DNA of 64,000 nucleotides from Methylophaga sp. (GTDB lineage: Bacteria; Pseudomonadota; Gammaproteobacteria; Nitrosococcales; Methylophagaceae), in contig NZ_VENF01000001.1 in NCBI RefSeq assembly GCF_009711715.1, positions 1 to 64,000 on the forward strand. The letters run 5' to 3'. How positions within the stretch are numbered: the stretch's first letter is position 1; each line of letters begins with the position of its first letter. The notes beneath the pieces were generated by a model. That model had not been told where the DNA came from and made no database searches. It saw only the letters and a program-made list of their open reading frames with translations. Below are positions 44,028 to 58,004 of the stretch, piece after piece. The translations under genes and the position numbers were made by a program.

Positions 44028-45704
44028 ATGTCTGCGGGTGAGAAGAGTTCAACAGCGGGAACCGCAGTCAGGGATGACTCACTGACCGATGCGCTGGATG
44101 CTGCACTGAAAGCAACCAAAAAAATGCCGCTTGAGCAGACCGTCGAGGAGGCTGAAGTAAAACACAGTGCTGATGAACGCAGTCAGCGTAGCCTGGCAGA
44201 ACGTCTGAGTCTGCCGTTTATCCGCCTTCATGATTATCCATTCGATGAAACGGTGCTGAGCCTGATTCCGGCAGAATTTGCCCGAAATCATGATGTTATC
44301 CCGCTCAGAGTCAATAAAACGCATCTGCTGGTGGCACTGGCGAGTCCGATGGATATGGACCTGTTCCAGACGCTGAATTTCATCACCGGTTACAGTATTG
44401 ATGTAACGGTGGCGACCCGCGCGGATGTCCAGTGGGCGGTCAGGAAGTTTTACGGCGCCCGTGATGATGAACTGGCGCTGGAGTCACTGAACGGCAGGGC
44501 GCATCCACTAAAAGATGCGGCTGATCTGCATGACGAGATGATGCGGCTCAGCAGTGAAAAGCCGATTGTCAGGCTGGTGGCCAATATTATTGTTGATGCG
44601 ATTGAACGCCGCGCTTCCGATATTCATATCAAGCCCCGCGATAAAAATGTCGAGCTGATTTACCGGATGGATGGGGTGCTGACCAATATCCGCTTTTTCA
44701 GCAAAACACTGCTCGCCGCGGTGGTCAGCCGGATCAAAATTCTGGGCGGTATGAATATCGCCGAGAGACGTCTGCCACAGGATGGCCGATGCTGTGTGAA
44801 ACACAAGAATAACCCGGTCGACCTGCGGATTTCTATTATGCCCACGGTCGAGGGCGAGAGTGTTGTGATTCGACTGCTCAATGCTCAGGTGGGTTTGAAA
44901 GCAGTATCCGAGCTGGGGTTTTCAGATCACGATCAGACGATCTTTCTAGACCTGCTCAATAAAAGCAACGGCATTTTTCTGGTCACCGGGCCCACCGGTT
45001 CGGGCAAGTCCACCACGCTGTATGCGGCGTTGGCCGAGGTTCAGAAGCAGAACGTGAATATTCTCACTGTTGAAGATCCGGTCGAATACCATATGGATGG
45101 TATTCAGCAGATTCAGATTAATCACACGACCGGCTACACTTTTGCCCGTGCCTTGCGCAATATTTTACGTCATGATCCGGATGTGATTCTGGTGGGGGAA
45201 ATCCGTGATGAGGAAACCGGCAAAATCGCGGTGGAAAGTGCGCTGACAGGCCATCTCGTTTTGAGTACCCTGCACACTAATGACGCGGCCGGTGCTGTTA
45301 CCCGGCTCTTGGAAATGGGGATTGAGCCTTACCTGCTAACTGGCTGCCTGCTGGGTGTGCTGGCGCAGCGACTGGTGAAACGCAATTGTCGGCATTGTCT
45401 CGAGAAAGAGCCGGTGGACCCGCTCATACGTCATGCGCTCAACGTCAGTGATGATGAGCCATTTTATCGGGGCCGTGGTTGTGAGCATTGTAACCACACC
45501 GGTGTCGCGGGAAGAATGGCCGTCTACGAATTGCTGGAAGTGAGTGATAGTCTGCGAAAATTTATTCACGTTGATATAACATCAGGCGAAATTCATGAGC
45601 AGGCTGTGAAGGAAGGCATGGTGTCGCTGACAGATAACGCCATGACCAGAGCCCGTTCACGAGAGATTTCATTGGGCGAAGTCTATCGTGTACGATTGGA
45701 CTGA
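44028..45704 (+). CDS. GspE/PilB-type secretion or pilus assembly ATPase
   Basis: A 558-residue hexameric ATPase. The N-terminal GspE-N domain is followed by the ATPase core: Walker A GPTGSGKST, Asp-box and Walker B ILVGEIRDEETG, and HLVLSTLHTNDAAG. A tetracysteine zinc site (NCRHC and CEHC) lies near the C-terminus, typical of extension ATPases. It could power type IV pilus extension or type II secretion. A retraction-type ATPase gene follows, favouring the pilus. No pilin or secretin gene is adjacent. Confidence 0.85.
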   Translation: MSAGEKSSTAGTAVRDDSLTDALDAALKATKKMPLEQTVEEAEVKHSADERSQRSLAERLSLPFIRLHDYPFDETVLSLIPAEFARNHDVIPLRVNKTHLLVALASPMDMDLFQTLNFITGYSIDVTVATRADVQWAVRKFYGARDDELALESLNGRAHPLKDAADLHDEMMRLSSEKPIVRLVANIIVDAIERRASDIHIKPRDKNVELIYRMDGVLTNIRFFSKTLLAAVVSRIKILGGMNIAERRLPQDGRCCVKHKNNPVDLRISIMPTVEGESVVIRLLNAQVGLKAVSELGFSDHDQTIFLDLLNKSNGIFLVTGPTGSGKSTTLYAALAEVQKQNVNILTVEDPVEYHMDGIQQIQINHTTGYTFARALRNILRHDPDVILVGEIRDEETGKIAVESALTGHLVLSTLHTNDAAGAVTRLLEMGIEPYLLTGCLLGVLAQRLVKRNCRHCLEKEPVDPLIRHALNVSDDEPFYRGRGCEHCNHTGVAGRMAVYELLEVSDSLRKFIHVDITSGEIHEQAVKEGMVSLTDNAMTRARSREISLGEVYRVRLD

Positions 45705-45737
45705 TTAACCAGATAGCGAATACTGAGGATAAGTCAC

Positions 45738-46841
45738 GTGGATATGACACCCTATTTCAGGTTGATGGCGGACAAAGAAGCATCGGATATGTTTTTTTGT
45801 ACCGGCACTGAACCCCACATAAAAATTCAAGGTGTGATTCGACCTGTCGGTACTCAGAAACTGGCACCCGGTGATGTCCGTGACATGGCTTATGCCCTGA
45901 TGAACGAGGAGCAGGCCGCAGAGTTTGAGAGAACGCTGGAAATGAATTTTGCCGTGCCACTGAAGGGGGTCGGCCGTTTCCGCGTCAACATTTTCCGTCA
46001 ACGTGGTGAATGCTCGATTGTCATCCGTTATATCAAAACCAAAATTCCGCGCTTTGAGGAAATGCATCTGCCACCGGTTCTGGGCGATATCGTGATGCAA
46101 AAGCGCGGTCTGATTCTGGTGGTGGGGGCTACCGGTTCCGGTAAGTCGACCACGCTGGCATCAATGATAGGTCACCGTAACCGTAACTCCAGTTCGCATA
46201 TTCTGACCATTGAAGACCCGCTGGAATTTGTTCATGCCCATGAGCGTTCCATTGTTCAGCAACGGGAAGTCGGTATCGATACGCTGACTTATGAGAACGC
46301 GCTGAAGAACGCGTTGCGGGAGGCGCCGGATGTCATTCTGATTGGTGAGATCCGGGATATGGAAACCATGAAGCATGCCATCAACTATGCCGAAACCGGG
46401 CATTTGTGCTTAGCGACTTTGCACGCCAATAATGCCAACCAGGCGCTGGATCGCATTATCAACTTCTTCCCGGAAACATTGCACCGTCAGTTATTCATGG
46501 ATATGTCGCTGAATCTGCGGGCGATTGTATCCCAGCGCTTGTTGCCGACCGTGGATGGCAGTGCCCGGGTGCCAGCCGTCGAGATCATGCTTAATACGCC
46601 GTATATCTCTGAACTCATCAACAAAGGGGAAGTCGGCAGCATTAAAGACGCCATGAAAGAATCTACCGATCCCGGCACGGTTACTTTTGATCAGGCGCTG
46701 ATTAAACTTTATAAGGGCGGCCAAATCACGCTGGAAGAGGCTTTGCAGAACGCCGACTCCCGTAATGACCTCAGCCTCGCCATCCGTCTGGGCGAGGGCG
46801 CGATGGACAACGATGACGATGACGAATTGATCCTCAACTGA
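45738..46841 (+). CDS. pilU: PilT/PilU-type retraction ATPase (PilU-like)
   Basis: A 367-residue ATPase. The GTG at 45738 with GAGGA 8 bases before it is the likely start; an ATG two codons on is possible. Core motifs are VGATGSGKSTTLASMIG, IGEIRDMETM and HLCLATLHANNANQALDR. The YRNRNSS-type sequence (here HRNRNSSSH), the size and the long acidic tail (NDDDDELI) resemble PilU rather than PilT. It probably works with a PilT encoded elsewhere in pilus retraction. Confidence 0.82.
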   Translation: MDMTPYFRLMADKEASDMFFCTGTEPHIKIQGVIRPVGTQKLAPGDVRDMAYALMNEEQAAEFERTLEMNFAVPLKGVGRFRVNIFRQRGECSIVIRYIKTKIPRFEEMHLPPVLGDIVMQKRGLILVVGATGSGKSTTLASMIGHRNRNSSSHILTIEDPLEFVHAHERSIVQQREVGIDTLTYENALKNALREAPDVILIGEIRDMETMKHAINYAETGHLCLATLHANNANQALDRIINFFPETLHRQLFMDMSLNLRAIVSQRLLPTVDGSARVPAVEIMLNTPYISELINKGEVGSIKDAMKESTDPGTVTFDQALIKLYKGGQITLEEALQNADSRNDLSLAIRLGEGAMDNDDDDELILN

Positions 46842-46897
46842 GTTTTGTCTGCCGCCTCTGTGTATAATTCGACAATTTTGGATGTAAGGGTAACCTG

Positions 46898-47854
46898 ATG
46901 CAGTTAAATTTCCTTGACTACGAACAACCCATCGCCGAACTGGAAGCGAAAATCGATGAGTTGCGCTATATGAGTAACGACAGTGATCTCAATATCACTG
47001 AAGAAATTCAGAAGTTGAAGGAAAAAAGCGAATCCCTGACCAAGTCGATTTTTGCTTCATTGACGCCCTGGCAGGTTACCCAGATGGCCCGTCATCCCCA
47101 GCGCCCATATACGCTGGACTATATCAAACACATTATCAGCGACTTCGAAGAACTGCATGGCGACCGCACTTACGCTGACGATCCCGCCTTAGTTACCGGA
47201 ATCGGCCGGCTTAATGGCCGCCCGGTGGTTGTGATTGGTCATCAGAAAGGGCGTGATACCAAGGAAAAAGTGGCACGTAATTTCGGCATGCCCCGACCTG
47301 AAGGTTACCGCAAGGCTTTGCGGATTATGAAAATGGCAGAGCGCTTTGGCCTGCCGGTTATTACTTTTATTGATACACCGGGGGCCTACCCGGGTATCGG
47401 TGCCGAAGAACGCGGTCAGAGTGAAGCGATTGCCCGTAATCTGTATGAGATGGCCAAGCTCAAAACACCGATTATTTCCACCGTTATCGGTGAGGGTGGC
47501 TCGGGTGGTGCATTGGCCGTCGGGGTGGCGGATCACCTGATGATGCTGCAATACAGTATCTATTCCGTGATTTCCCCGGAAGGCTGTGCGTCTATCCTCT
47601 GGAAGAGTGCAGAAAAAGCTCCCGATGCGGCGGCAACGCTGGGGGTCACATCAGATCGTTTGAAAGAACTCAAGCTTATTGATGAAGTGGTGCCGGAACC
47701 CCTGGGTGGGGCGCACCGTAATGTTGAAGAAATGGCTGCCCGCGTCAGAAAATCGATTGAGACCAAGATCAAGGAACTGGAATCGGTTTCCCATGACAAC
47801 CTGGTCAAACGCCGTCAACAACGACTTCTCAGTTACGGCGAATTCGAGGGTTAA
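46898..47854 (+). CDS. accA: Acetyl-CoA carboxylase carboxyltransferase subunit alpha
   Basis: A 318-residue alpha subunit that, with AccD, transfers the carboxyl group from biotin to acetyl-CoA in the first step of fatty acid synthesis. Family sequence is plain: [16 protein letters not shown] at the start, then [49 protein letters not shown] and [16 protein letters not shown] and AAGGG upstream mark its promoter and ribosome site. tilS follows 7 bases after. Confidence 0.96.
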   Translation: MQLNFLDYEQPIAELEAKIDELRYMSNDSDLNITEEIQKLKEKSESLTKSIFASLTPWQVTQMARHPQRPYTLDYIKHIISDFEELHGDRTYADDPALVTGIGRLNGRPVVVIGHQKGRDTKEKVARNFGMPRPEGYRKALRIMKMAERFGLPVITFIDTPGAYPGIGAEERGQSEAIARNLYEMAKLKTPIISTVIGEGGSGGALAVGVADHLMMLQYSIYSVISPEGCASILWKSAEKAPDAAATLGVTSDRLKELKLIDEVVPEPLGGAHRNVEEMAARVRKSIETKIKELESVSHDNLVKRRQQRLLSYGEFEG

Positions 47855-47861
47855 GTCCGGG

Positions 47862-49205
47862 GTGTCACTCAACCCCCAACAAATTATTATTGACCTGATC
47901 AAACTGGTGGCTGGCCGCGCTGTCTGCGTGGCCTACAGCGGTGGTGTTGATTCCCATGTGATGCTGCATTTGCTGGCCACAACCCGCCACCCCCAGTTAC
48001 CTGCCGTGCGGGCTTTACATATCGATCACGGTCTACATTCTGAATCATCAGGCTGGACTGAACATTGCCGGCAGGTTGCCGCTGATCTCAATATTGATTT
48101 TGAATCAATTCAGGTTAGTGTTGAGGATATCGATGAAATGGGCATGGAAGCCGCGGCCCGCAAGGCCCGCTACCATGCTTTTCGCTATGATCTGGCGCCG
48201 GACGAAGTGCTGTTGACCGCTCAGCATCAGGACGATCAGGCTGAAACCCTGATGTTGCAGCTACTGCGTGGTGCCGGCCCAACGGGGCTGTCGGCCATGT
48301 GGCCGGAAGATGAACTCGAAGGCCTGACCATCGTGCGGCCTTTTCTGGGGCTCCCCAAGACCGATCTGCTCGAATATGCTGAACTGCACCAGCTGCACTG
48401 GATTGATGATCCCAGTAATGCTGATCTCAGCATCAGCCGCAATTACCTGCGCCATGTAATCTGGCCGCGTCTGAATAAACGCTGGCCAGCAGTTTCAAAA
48501 ACCCTGAGCCGCAGTGCTGAACACTGCCGCGAAGCAGTTGAGTTGATGCGTGAGCTTGCCAGCCTCGATGCCCGGCATGTCTGCCCTGAGCGCAGTGATC
48601 GTTTATCTATAGCTGCTTTAAGTCAGCTGCCACAGGCAAGACAACGTAATCTGCTGCGTTACGCATTGGAACAAAATGGCCTGACTTTGCCGTCAGCGGC
48701 GATTTTGCAAAGAATCATTGATGAAGTGATTCCCGCTGCTGAGGATAGGATGCCGGAAGTGCACTGGCCGGGGGCCATGGTCAGGCGTTATCGGGATGTT
48801 ATCTATCTGGCGGCAGATCGTGCTGAAGCATTGGATTTGGGTGAACTTGAGATCAGTGGGACGGATACTGTCCGTCTGCCTGATGGTCGGATGCTCAAAT
48901 GGCAGCTGGAATCCGGTAAAGGGCTGAAACAACACGTGCTGAACGGCCATTTACTGCTTAAATTCCGTGAGGGAGGAGAGCGAATCCGCCTGCAGGGCCA
49001 TGCGCAACACAAGGCGCTCAAACAACTGTTTCAGGAATGGGATGTTCCGCCCTGGCAACGCCCGCATATTCCTCTGCTTTTTGTCGATCATGAACTGGTA
49101 GCCGTTGTTGGTTATGGCTACGCTGAACATTACGCCGCAGATATCGGTGAGAAGGGATGGTTGCCGGTGCTGGAACACGCGTCTGATAAACCAGTTTTTG
49201 ATTGA
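47862..49205 (+). CDS. tilS: tRNA(Ile)-lysidine synthase
   Basis: The likely start is a GTG at 47862, just after accA; an overlapping longer frame in accA is spurious. The 447-residue product has the PP-loop AYSGGVDSHVML near residue 25, then AARKARYHAF, TAQHQDDQAETLMLQLLRG and the TilS C-terminal domains. It adds lysine to C34 of tRNA-Ile so that it reads AUA. Gene order accA-tilS is common in gammaproteobacteria. Confidence 0.93.
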   Translation: MSLNPQQIIIDLIKLVAGRAVCVAYSGGVDSHVMLHLLATTRHPQLPAVRALHIDHGLHSESSGWTEHCRQVAADLNIDFESIQVSVEDIDEMGMEAAARKARYHAFRYDLAPDEVLLTAQHQDDQAETLMLQLLRGAGPTGLSAMWPEDELEGLTIVRPFLGLPKTDLLEYAELHQLHWIDDPSNADLSISRNYLRHVIWPRLNKRWPAVSKTLSRSAEHCREAVELMRELASLDARHVCPERSDRLSIAALSQLPQARQRNLLRYALEQNGLTLPSAAILQRIIDEVIPAAEDRMPEVHWPGAMVRRYRDVIYLAADRAEALDLGELEISGTDTVRLPDGRMLKWQLESGKGLKQHVLNGHLLLKFREGGERIRLQGHAQHKALKQLFQEWDVPPWQRPHIPLLFVDHELVAVVGYGYAEHYAADIGEKGWLPVLEHASDKPVFD

Positions 49206-49277
49206 GCACACAGGCCAATTCTGATAATTTATACCCTATTTTGAGCGCAGCTATTCTGGCCGCGTCATTTTTATTGA

Positions 49278-53090
<3,813 letters not shown>

Positions 53091-53096
53091 GGCCTG

Positions 53097-53387
53097 ATGA
53101 TTAAACCCGTCATGATTTTTCTGGCCATCTTGCTGGTATTACTGCAATACCGATTATGGCTCAGTCATGACGGCTTACCTTCGCTGCTGCGTTTACATCA
53201 CCAGGTCGAAAAACAGCGCCTGGATAATGAAAAACTGACAGAACGTAACCAGGTTCTGGCAGCGGAAGTGCAGGATTTGAAAAGTGGTCTCGATGCGCTC
53301 GAAGAGCGTGCCCGCAGCGAACTGGGCATGATCAGAGACGGCGAGACCTTTTTTCATGTGATAGAAGAACAAGATGAGCAAAAGTGA
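53097..53387 (+). CDS. ftsB: Cell division protein FtsB
   Basis: A 96-residue bitopic protein: transmembrane helix at about 5-21 (VMIFLAILLVLLQYRLW), then a periplasmic leucine-zipper-like coiled coil (VEKQRLDNEKLTERNQVL) and the conserved RARSELGMIRDGETFF segment. It links FtsL and FtsQ at the divisome. The gene lies 6 bases after eno and overlaps ispD by 14 bases, the usual arrangement. Confidence 0.93.
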   Translation: MIKPVMIFLAILLVLLQYRLWLSHDGLPSLLRLHHQVEKQRLDNEKLTERNQVLAAEVQDLKSGLDALEERARSELGMIRDGETFFHVIEEQDEQK

Positions 53388-54084
53388 CGCTGTCTGGGCT
53401 GTGGTGCCGGCAGCTGGTATTGGCAGCCGTATGGGATCAGATAAACCCAAACAGTATCTTCAGCTCAATAACAAACCGCTGCTCCAGCATACCCTGGAGC
53501 GTCTGGCCTCACACCCACGCATTACCGGCATCGTCGTCGCGCTGGCGGAAAACGATCCCTGGTGGCCACAACTTGACCTTGAGCTGGACTGTCAGTTATT
53601 GACAGCAACGGGCGGTGAATCGCGCTCGGATTCGGTGTTCAATGCACTGGAGACACTCACCGCTGAAACCGATGCTGATCCCTGGTTACTGGTGCATGAT
53701 GCGGCCCGGCCTTGTCTCAGACATAGTGATATAGACCGGATGCTGAAGCAGTTAGGCCAGCATGAAGTCGGCGGCATTCTGGGCGTGCCGGTGACAGATA
53801 CCGTCAAACGGGTCGATTCACATCAGACTATTATTGAAACGGTTGATCGTCATGGTCTCTGGCGGGCTGCTACGCCGCAGATGTTTCGTTTGCATCTGCT
53901 GAAAAAGGCACTTGCCTCGGCCGCTGAACAAGGGCTTGCCGTCACTGATGAAGCCAGTGCTGTCGAGCTGACCGGGCTGAAGCCGATGATGGTGGAAGGC
54001 CATCAGGATAATATCAAGATTACCTTGCCGCAGGACCTTGCCCTGGCGAGCCTGTATTTGCAACAACAGAGTCGAGGACAATAA
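53374..54084 (+). CDS. ispD: 2-C-methyl-D-erythritol 4-phosphate cytidylyltransferase
   Basis: A 236-residue MEP pathway enzyme. The nucleotide-binding loop is [19 protein letters not shown]; further motifs are [22 protein letters not shown] and PQMFRL. Followed without gap by ispF (overlap of one base), as expected for the isoprenoid pathway pair. Confidence 0.96.
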   Translation: MSKSDAVWAVVPAAGIGSRMGSDKPKQYLQLNNKPLLQHTLERLASHPRITGIVVALAENDPWWPQLDLELDCQLLTATGGESRSDSVFNALETLTAETDADPWLLVHDAARPCLRHSDIDRMLKQLGQHEVGGILGVPVTDTVKRVDSHQTIIETVDRHGLWRAATPQMFRLHLLKKALASAAEQGLAVTDEASAVELTGLKPMMVEGHQDNIKITLPQDLALASLYLQQQSRGQ

Positions 54085-54557
54085 TGCGGATAGGGCATGG
54101 CTATGATGTACACCGGTTTGTCGAAAACCGGCCTTTAATTATCGGTGGTGTGACGATTCCCCACAGCCATGGCCTGGAAGCGCATTCTGACGGCGATGTT
54201 CTGATCCATGCGCTTTGCGATGCCTTGCTGGGCGCTGCCGGCTTATGGGATATCGGCCATCATTTTCCTGACACCGATGACAGCTTTAAAAATATTGACA
54301 GCCGTATTCTGCTGCGCCGCGTTCTGGCAGATTTATCCGAGCGTGGCTGGGCAGTCAATAACATCGATATCACGGTGATTGCTCAAGCCCCTAAACTGGC
54401 CCCGTTTATTCCTGAAATGAAAACGCTACTGGCGCACGATATGACAATCAGTGAAGCTGAGCTCAACATCAAGGCCACGACGACTGAAAAGCTCGGTTTT
54501 ATCGGGCGTCAGGAAGGAATTGCCGCCCATGCTGTGGTTCTGTTGAAAAAGGCCTGA
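54084..54557 (+). CDS. ispF: 2-C-methyl-D-erythritol 2,4-cyclodiphosphate synthase
   Basis: A 157-residue trimeric zinc enzyme. The start [12 protein letters not shown] holds Asp8 and His10 ligands; [19 protein letters not shown] and [12 protein letters not shown] follow, and [13 protein letters not shown] is the C-terminal signature. It makes the cyclodiphosphate for isopentenyl diphosphate synthesis. Confidence 0.97.
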   Translation: MRIGHGYDVHRFVENRPLIIGGVTIPHSHGLEAHSDGDVLIHALCDALLGAAGLWDIGHHFPDTDDSFKNIDSRILLRRVLADLSERGWAVNNIDITVIAQAPKLAPFIPEMKTLLAHDMTISEAELNIKATTTEKLGFIGRQEGIAAHAVVLLKKA

Positions 54558-54561
54558 AAAG

Positions 54562-55635
54562 ATGGAATTTGATTTCAGCCAATTGCAACGCGCTAATCCT
54601 CAGGCCACACAATGCAGTGCCAATATTCGTCTGCAACCTGACCATTTTCGGGTCGATGAACAACTGCCTTTCGAGCCTAGCGGCGAAGGTGGTCATGCCA
54701 TGCTCTTGATCGAGAAAACCGGCAGCAATACCGACTGGGTGGCCAAACAGCTGGCGCGTTTTGCCGGGGTTGAGGATGTCGCTATCGGTTTTGCCGGTCT
54801 CAAGGACCGTCATGCTGTCACGAGCCAGTGGTTCACCGTCAAACTGGAAGGTTACGAGGAACCTGACTGGTCTCTGTTTTCAGCCGATGACTGTCAAATC
54901 AAAACCCTCACCAGGCACAATAAAAAGCTCAAACGGGGCGTGTTGTCTGGCAACCTGTTTTCGCTGACATTGACCTGTATCGAAGGTGACCGGGAAATCT
55001 GGGAACACAACCTCGCACGAATCCAAGCTGAAGGTGTCCCCAATTATTTTGCTGAACAACGTTTTGGTCATCACTTTGCCAACCTGGATAAAGCACAGCA
55101 ATGGTTTGAAACCGGCAGAAAGCCTAAAAAGCGACAACAGAAAAGCATGATCTTATCTGCCGCCCGATCCTGGTTATTTAATGAGGTGCTATCAGCCCGA
55201 ATCAGCCAGCAGAACTGGCAAACTGGATTGCCAGGGGATGTCATGCAATTAGCCGGCACTAGCAGTATTTTTCTGGCTGAATCCATCGATGAAAGTATCG
55301 CAGAGCGCTTGAGAAGCTTTGATATTGATATCACCGGGCCTCTCTGGGGACGAGGCAGATCAGCAAACCAATCCGAGAGTCTGGCGCTGGAATCTGCTGT
55401 ACTTGATAACTGGCAAACATGGCGACAAGGTCTGGAACAGGCCGGACTCAAGCAGGAAAGACGACCACTTCGCGTGTTACCACAAAAAATGAGCTGGCAT
55501 TTTCATGAAGACAGTTTGTCACTGTCCTTTTTCCTGCCGGCGGGGTCTTATGCGACAGCAGTGATGCGTGAACTGGCTGAGATTACTGATGTCAGTCAGC
55601 GGAACTCGCCCGAATCGCAAGGTTCACAACAATAG
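54562..55635 (+). CDS. truD: tRNA pseudouridine(13) synthase
   Basis: A 357-residue TruD. The catalytic region is IGFAGLKDRHAVTSQWF with the active-site Asp. The domain VPNYFAEQRFG is conserved in the family. It isomerises U13 of tRNA-Glu. It follows ispF by 4 bases in a common gammaproteobacterial order; surE, which often follows, is absent here and a DUF1223 gene takes its place. Confidence 0.93.
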   Translation: MEFDFSQLQRANPQATQCSANIRLQPDHFRVDEQLPFEPSGEGGHAMLLIEKTGSNTDWVAKQLARFAGVEDVAIGFAGLKDRHAVTSQWFTVKLEGYEEPDWSLFSADDCQIKTLTRHNKKLKRGVLSGNLFSLTLTCIEGDREIWEHNLARIQAEGVPNYFAEQRFGHHFANLDKAQQWFETGRKPKKRQQKSMILSAARSWLFNEVLSARISQQNWQTGLPGDVMQLAGTSSIFLAESIDESIAERLRSFDIDITGPLWGRGRSANQSESLALESAVLDNWQTWRQGLEQAGLKQERRPLRVLPQKMSWHFHEDSLSLSFFLPAGSYATAVMRELAEITDVSQRNSPESQGSQQ

Positions 55636-55657
55636 ACGGATTTTTCGGGGTAATCTG

Positions 55658-56443
55658 ATGCGGAGAATGAAAGCAGGCCTATTGTTGATTACCGGTTTGC
55701 TGCTGACTCAAACTGTGGCCGCTCAGCAGTGGCAGGCTGAAAGTGCTGATAAGCAAATCGCGGTGATGGAATTATTTGTTTCCGAAGGCTGTGGCCTGTG
55801 TCCGGCCGCAGAGCGTTGGGTGGAGCATTTACCGGAGCAGGGCTTCACTGAAGAGGAAGTGATTGTACTCAGCTTTCATGTCGATTATCTGGACGACAAA
55901 AAAGGTTGGGTTGATCGTTTCGCCAAGCCACGTTTTACTGAGCGCCAGCGTCAGATGGCTCGCTTAAATCTTTACCAAACGGTCTTCACGCCGGAAATCT
56001 TTATCAGTGGTGAAGTTGTTCATAACTGGCGTGAGCACGGTACTGAAGTCATTGAGTTTATCAATAGTTTTGACGCTGAAGCGGATATCGCCCTGCAGGT
56101 AAGCAAAACGAATGAACAGCTTGATATTGATAGCTCAGTAACTGTAATGGGTGAAGACAATCTGGGAAACAGCCAGCTTTACCTGGCGTTGATCGAAGAC
56201 AATATCATCAGCGAAATCCATGGCGGTGATAACATCGGCGCCGTTTTCAATCATCAGAATCTGGTGAGACGCTGGCTGGGACCGTTTGAACTGAATGCGG
56301 ATGGAAAAACCGCAAAAATTCAAACTACGCTGCCACTGGACCCGGAGTGGAAACTGCATGATATGACTCTCGTGGCTGTGGTGCAAAACCTCGACAATGC
56401 CTATGTTCTGCAGGGCCTCTCTCTACCATTGAAAGAAAAATAA
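55658..56443 (+). CDS. DUF1223 secreted thioredoxin-like protein
   Basis: The start MRRMKAGLLLITGLLLTQTVAA is a signal peptide, so the ATG at 55658 is used and not the longer frame inside truD. The mature protein has a thioredoxin-like first part with FVSEGCGLCPAAERW (CxxC as Cys-Gly-Leu-Cys), then VLSFHVDYLDDKKGWVDRF and YTPQ-like LYQTVFTPEIFISG, all DUF1223 hallmarks. A redox function in the periplasm is likely, but the substrate is unknown. It overlaps cysG by one base. Confidence 0.82.
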   Translation: MRRMKAGLLLITGLLLTQTVAAQQWQAESADKQIAVMELFVSEGCGLCPAAERWVEHLPEQGFTEEEVIVLSFHVDYLDDKKGWVDRFAKPRFTERQRQMARLNLYQTVFTPEIFISGEVVHNWREHGTEVIEFINSFDAEADIALQVSKTNEQLDIDSSVTVMGEDNLGNSQLYLALIEDNIISEIHGGDNIGAVFNHQNLVRRWLGPFELNADGKTAKIQTTLPLDPEWKLHDMTLVAVVQNLDNAYVLQGLSLPLKEK

Positions 56444-57831
56444 TGGATTTTTTACCGATATTCTTAGATTTAAAACAGCAGTCTTGTCTGGTTGTCGGTG
56501 GTGGTGATATTGCTGCCCGAAAAGCCGGATTGCTGCTCAAAGCCCAGGCCATTGTCACTATCGTTGCGCCGGCCTTATCGGCCACGACACAAAAGCTGGT
56601 CGATAATCATCAGGTCAACTGGCTGGAAGCAAAATTCGATGCCGCACAACTGGGTCAGGAAAGACTGGTTATTGCCGCTACCAATGATGAAACCGTGAAT
56701 GCAGCGGTTTATCAGGCAGCCAAGGCCAGAAATATTCTGGTTAATGTGGCCGATAGCCCCGACCACTGTGATTTTATTCTGGCTTCCATCCTGGACCGTT
56801 CACCGATTGTGGTCGCGGTATCCAGTGGTGGGGACTCACCTGTACTGGCACGGAATCTTCGTGCTCGTCTGGAAACGTTGATTCCGCCTTCCTACAGCAA
56901 ACTGGGTGATCTCGTTGGCCGCTACCGAGATAAGGTCAAACAGAAATTTGACAATGTCTCACAGCGTCGCCGGTTCTGGGAGTCTGTGCTGGAAGGACCG
57001 GTGGCTGACCATATGATGGCTGGTCGTGAAGAACTGGCTGAAAAGACCTTACTGGATAAACTGCAGGATCCTGACAATAAAGACTTGAGTCGAGGTGAAG
57101 TCTATCTGGTAGGCGCCGGACCCGGTGATCCCGACTTATTGACCTTTAAAGCACTGCGGCTGATGCAACAGGCTGATGTGGTTTTTTATGATCGACTGGT
57201 CAGTAAAGAGATCCTGGCTTTGGTTCGTAAAGAAGCCGAGTTGATTTATGTCGGTAAGCAGCGAGCCTGGCATGCAGTACGACAGGAGGAAATCAACGAA
57301 TTGCTGCTGCAGCATGCAAAGCAGGGTAAACGTGTTTTGAGGCTTAAAGGCGGGGACCCATTTATTTTTGGCAGAGGCGGCGAAGAGATTGAAACACTGG
57401 CAGATGAAAAAATTCCGTTCCAGGTCGTGCCGGGTATTACGGCGGCCTCCGGGTGTGCCAGTTATGCAGGAATACCTCTGACTCATCGTGACTATGCTCA
57501 GAGTTGTGTCTTTGTGACCGGGCAATTGAAGCAGGGCGAGCTGGATCTTAATTGGGAAACACTCGTGCAGCCACGGCAGACGGTCGTAGTTTACATGGGC
57601 CTGGCCGGGCTACCCGAGCTTAGTCGGCAGCTTCAGGCGCATGGCATGCCGGCCGATAAGCCTGCAGCATTGGTTCAACAGGGCACCACAGAGAATCAAA
57701 AAGTCTGGATAAGCACCATCAGTGAATTACCGGTACTTGCTGAACAAGAGCAGCCGGTCGCGCCCACGTTGGTGATCATTGGTGAAGTCACACGGCTTCA
57801 CAATACCCTCGCCTGGTTCAAGAGTGGTTGA
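56443..57831 (+). CDS. cysG: Siroheme synthase (multifunctional CysG)
   Basis: A 462-residue fusion. The N-terminal dehydrogenase/ferrochelatase part starts with VVGGGDIAARKAGLLL and has SSGGDSPVLARNLR. The C-terminal uroporphyrinogen methyltransferase part begins about residue 215 with LVGAGPGDPDLLTFKALR and includes LRLKGGDPFIFGRGGEE. It makes siroheme from uroporphyrinogen III for sulfite and nitrite reductases. An operator-like palindrome overlaps its stop codon. Confidence 0.96.
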   Translation: MDFLPIFLDLKQQSCLVVGGGDIAARKAGLLLKAQAIVTIVAPALSATTQKLVDNHQVNWLEAKFDAAQLGQERLVIAATNDETVNAAVYQAAKARNILVNVADSPDHCDFILASILDRSPIVVAVSSGGDSPVLARNLRARLETLIPPSYSKLGDLVGRYRDKVKQKFDNVSQRRRFWESVLEGPVADHMMAGREELAEKTLLDKLQDPDNKDLSRGEVYLVGAGPGDPDLLTFKALRLMQQADVVFYDRLVSKEILALVRKEAELIYVGKQRAWHAVRQEEINELLLQHAKQGKRVLRLKGGDPFIFGRGGEEIETLADEKIPFQVVPGITAASGCASYAGIPLTHRDYAQSCVFVTGQLKQGELDLNWETLVQPRQTVVVYMGLAGLPELSRQLQAHGMPADKPAALVQQGTTENQKVWISTISELPVLAEQEQPVAPTLVIIGEVTRLHNTLAWFKSG

Positions 57832-57864
57832 TATTAACCAGTCTGGTTGGTTGATATCAACCAA
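57825..57864. promoter_or_regulatory. Two copies of a GGTTGATAT palindrome before the TonB receptor gene
   Basis: TTGGTTGATATCAACCAA (57847-57864) is a perfect 18-bp palindrome. TGGTTGATATTAACCA (57825-57840) is a one-mismatch copy centred 23 bp away, overlapping the cysG stop. The spacing of about two helical turns suggests cooperative dimers of a repressor or activator. The regulator is not identified. Confidence 0.6.
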
Positions 57865-58004
57865 TACAACCGGTATCCGCAGCAGAGCTCAAATGTAACT
57901 GGTTGTCATAAAACAGTTTTCATAGTTGGCATTGTCCATGCTTATTAATAAGCCGGTTTTACTATAACCATAACAATGAAAATTTTTCGGGAGAGTAATG
58001 AGTA

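Noticed and set aside
57832..58004. A cobalamin riboswitch before the TonB receptor gene
   Set aside because: The region is short and I see no B12-box-like segment; the visible structure is a DNA palindrome.
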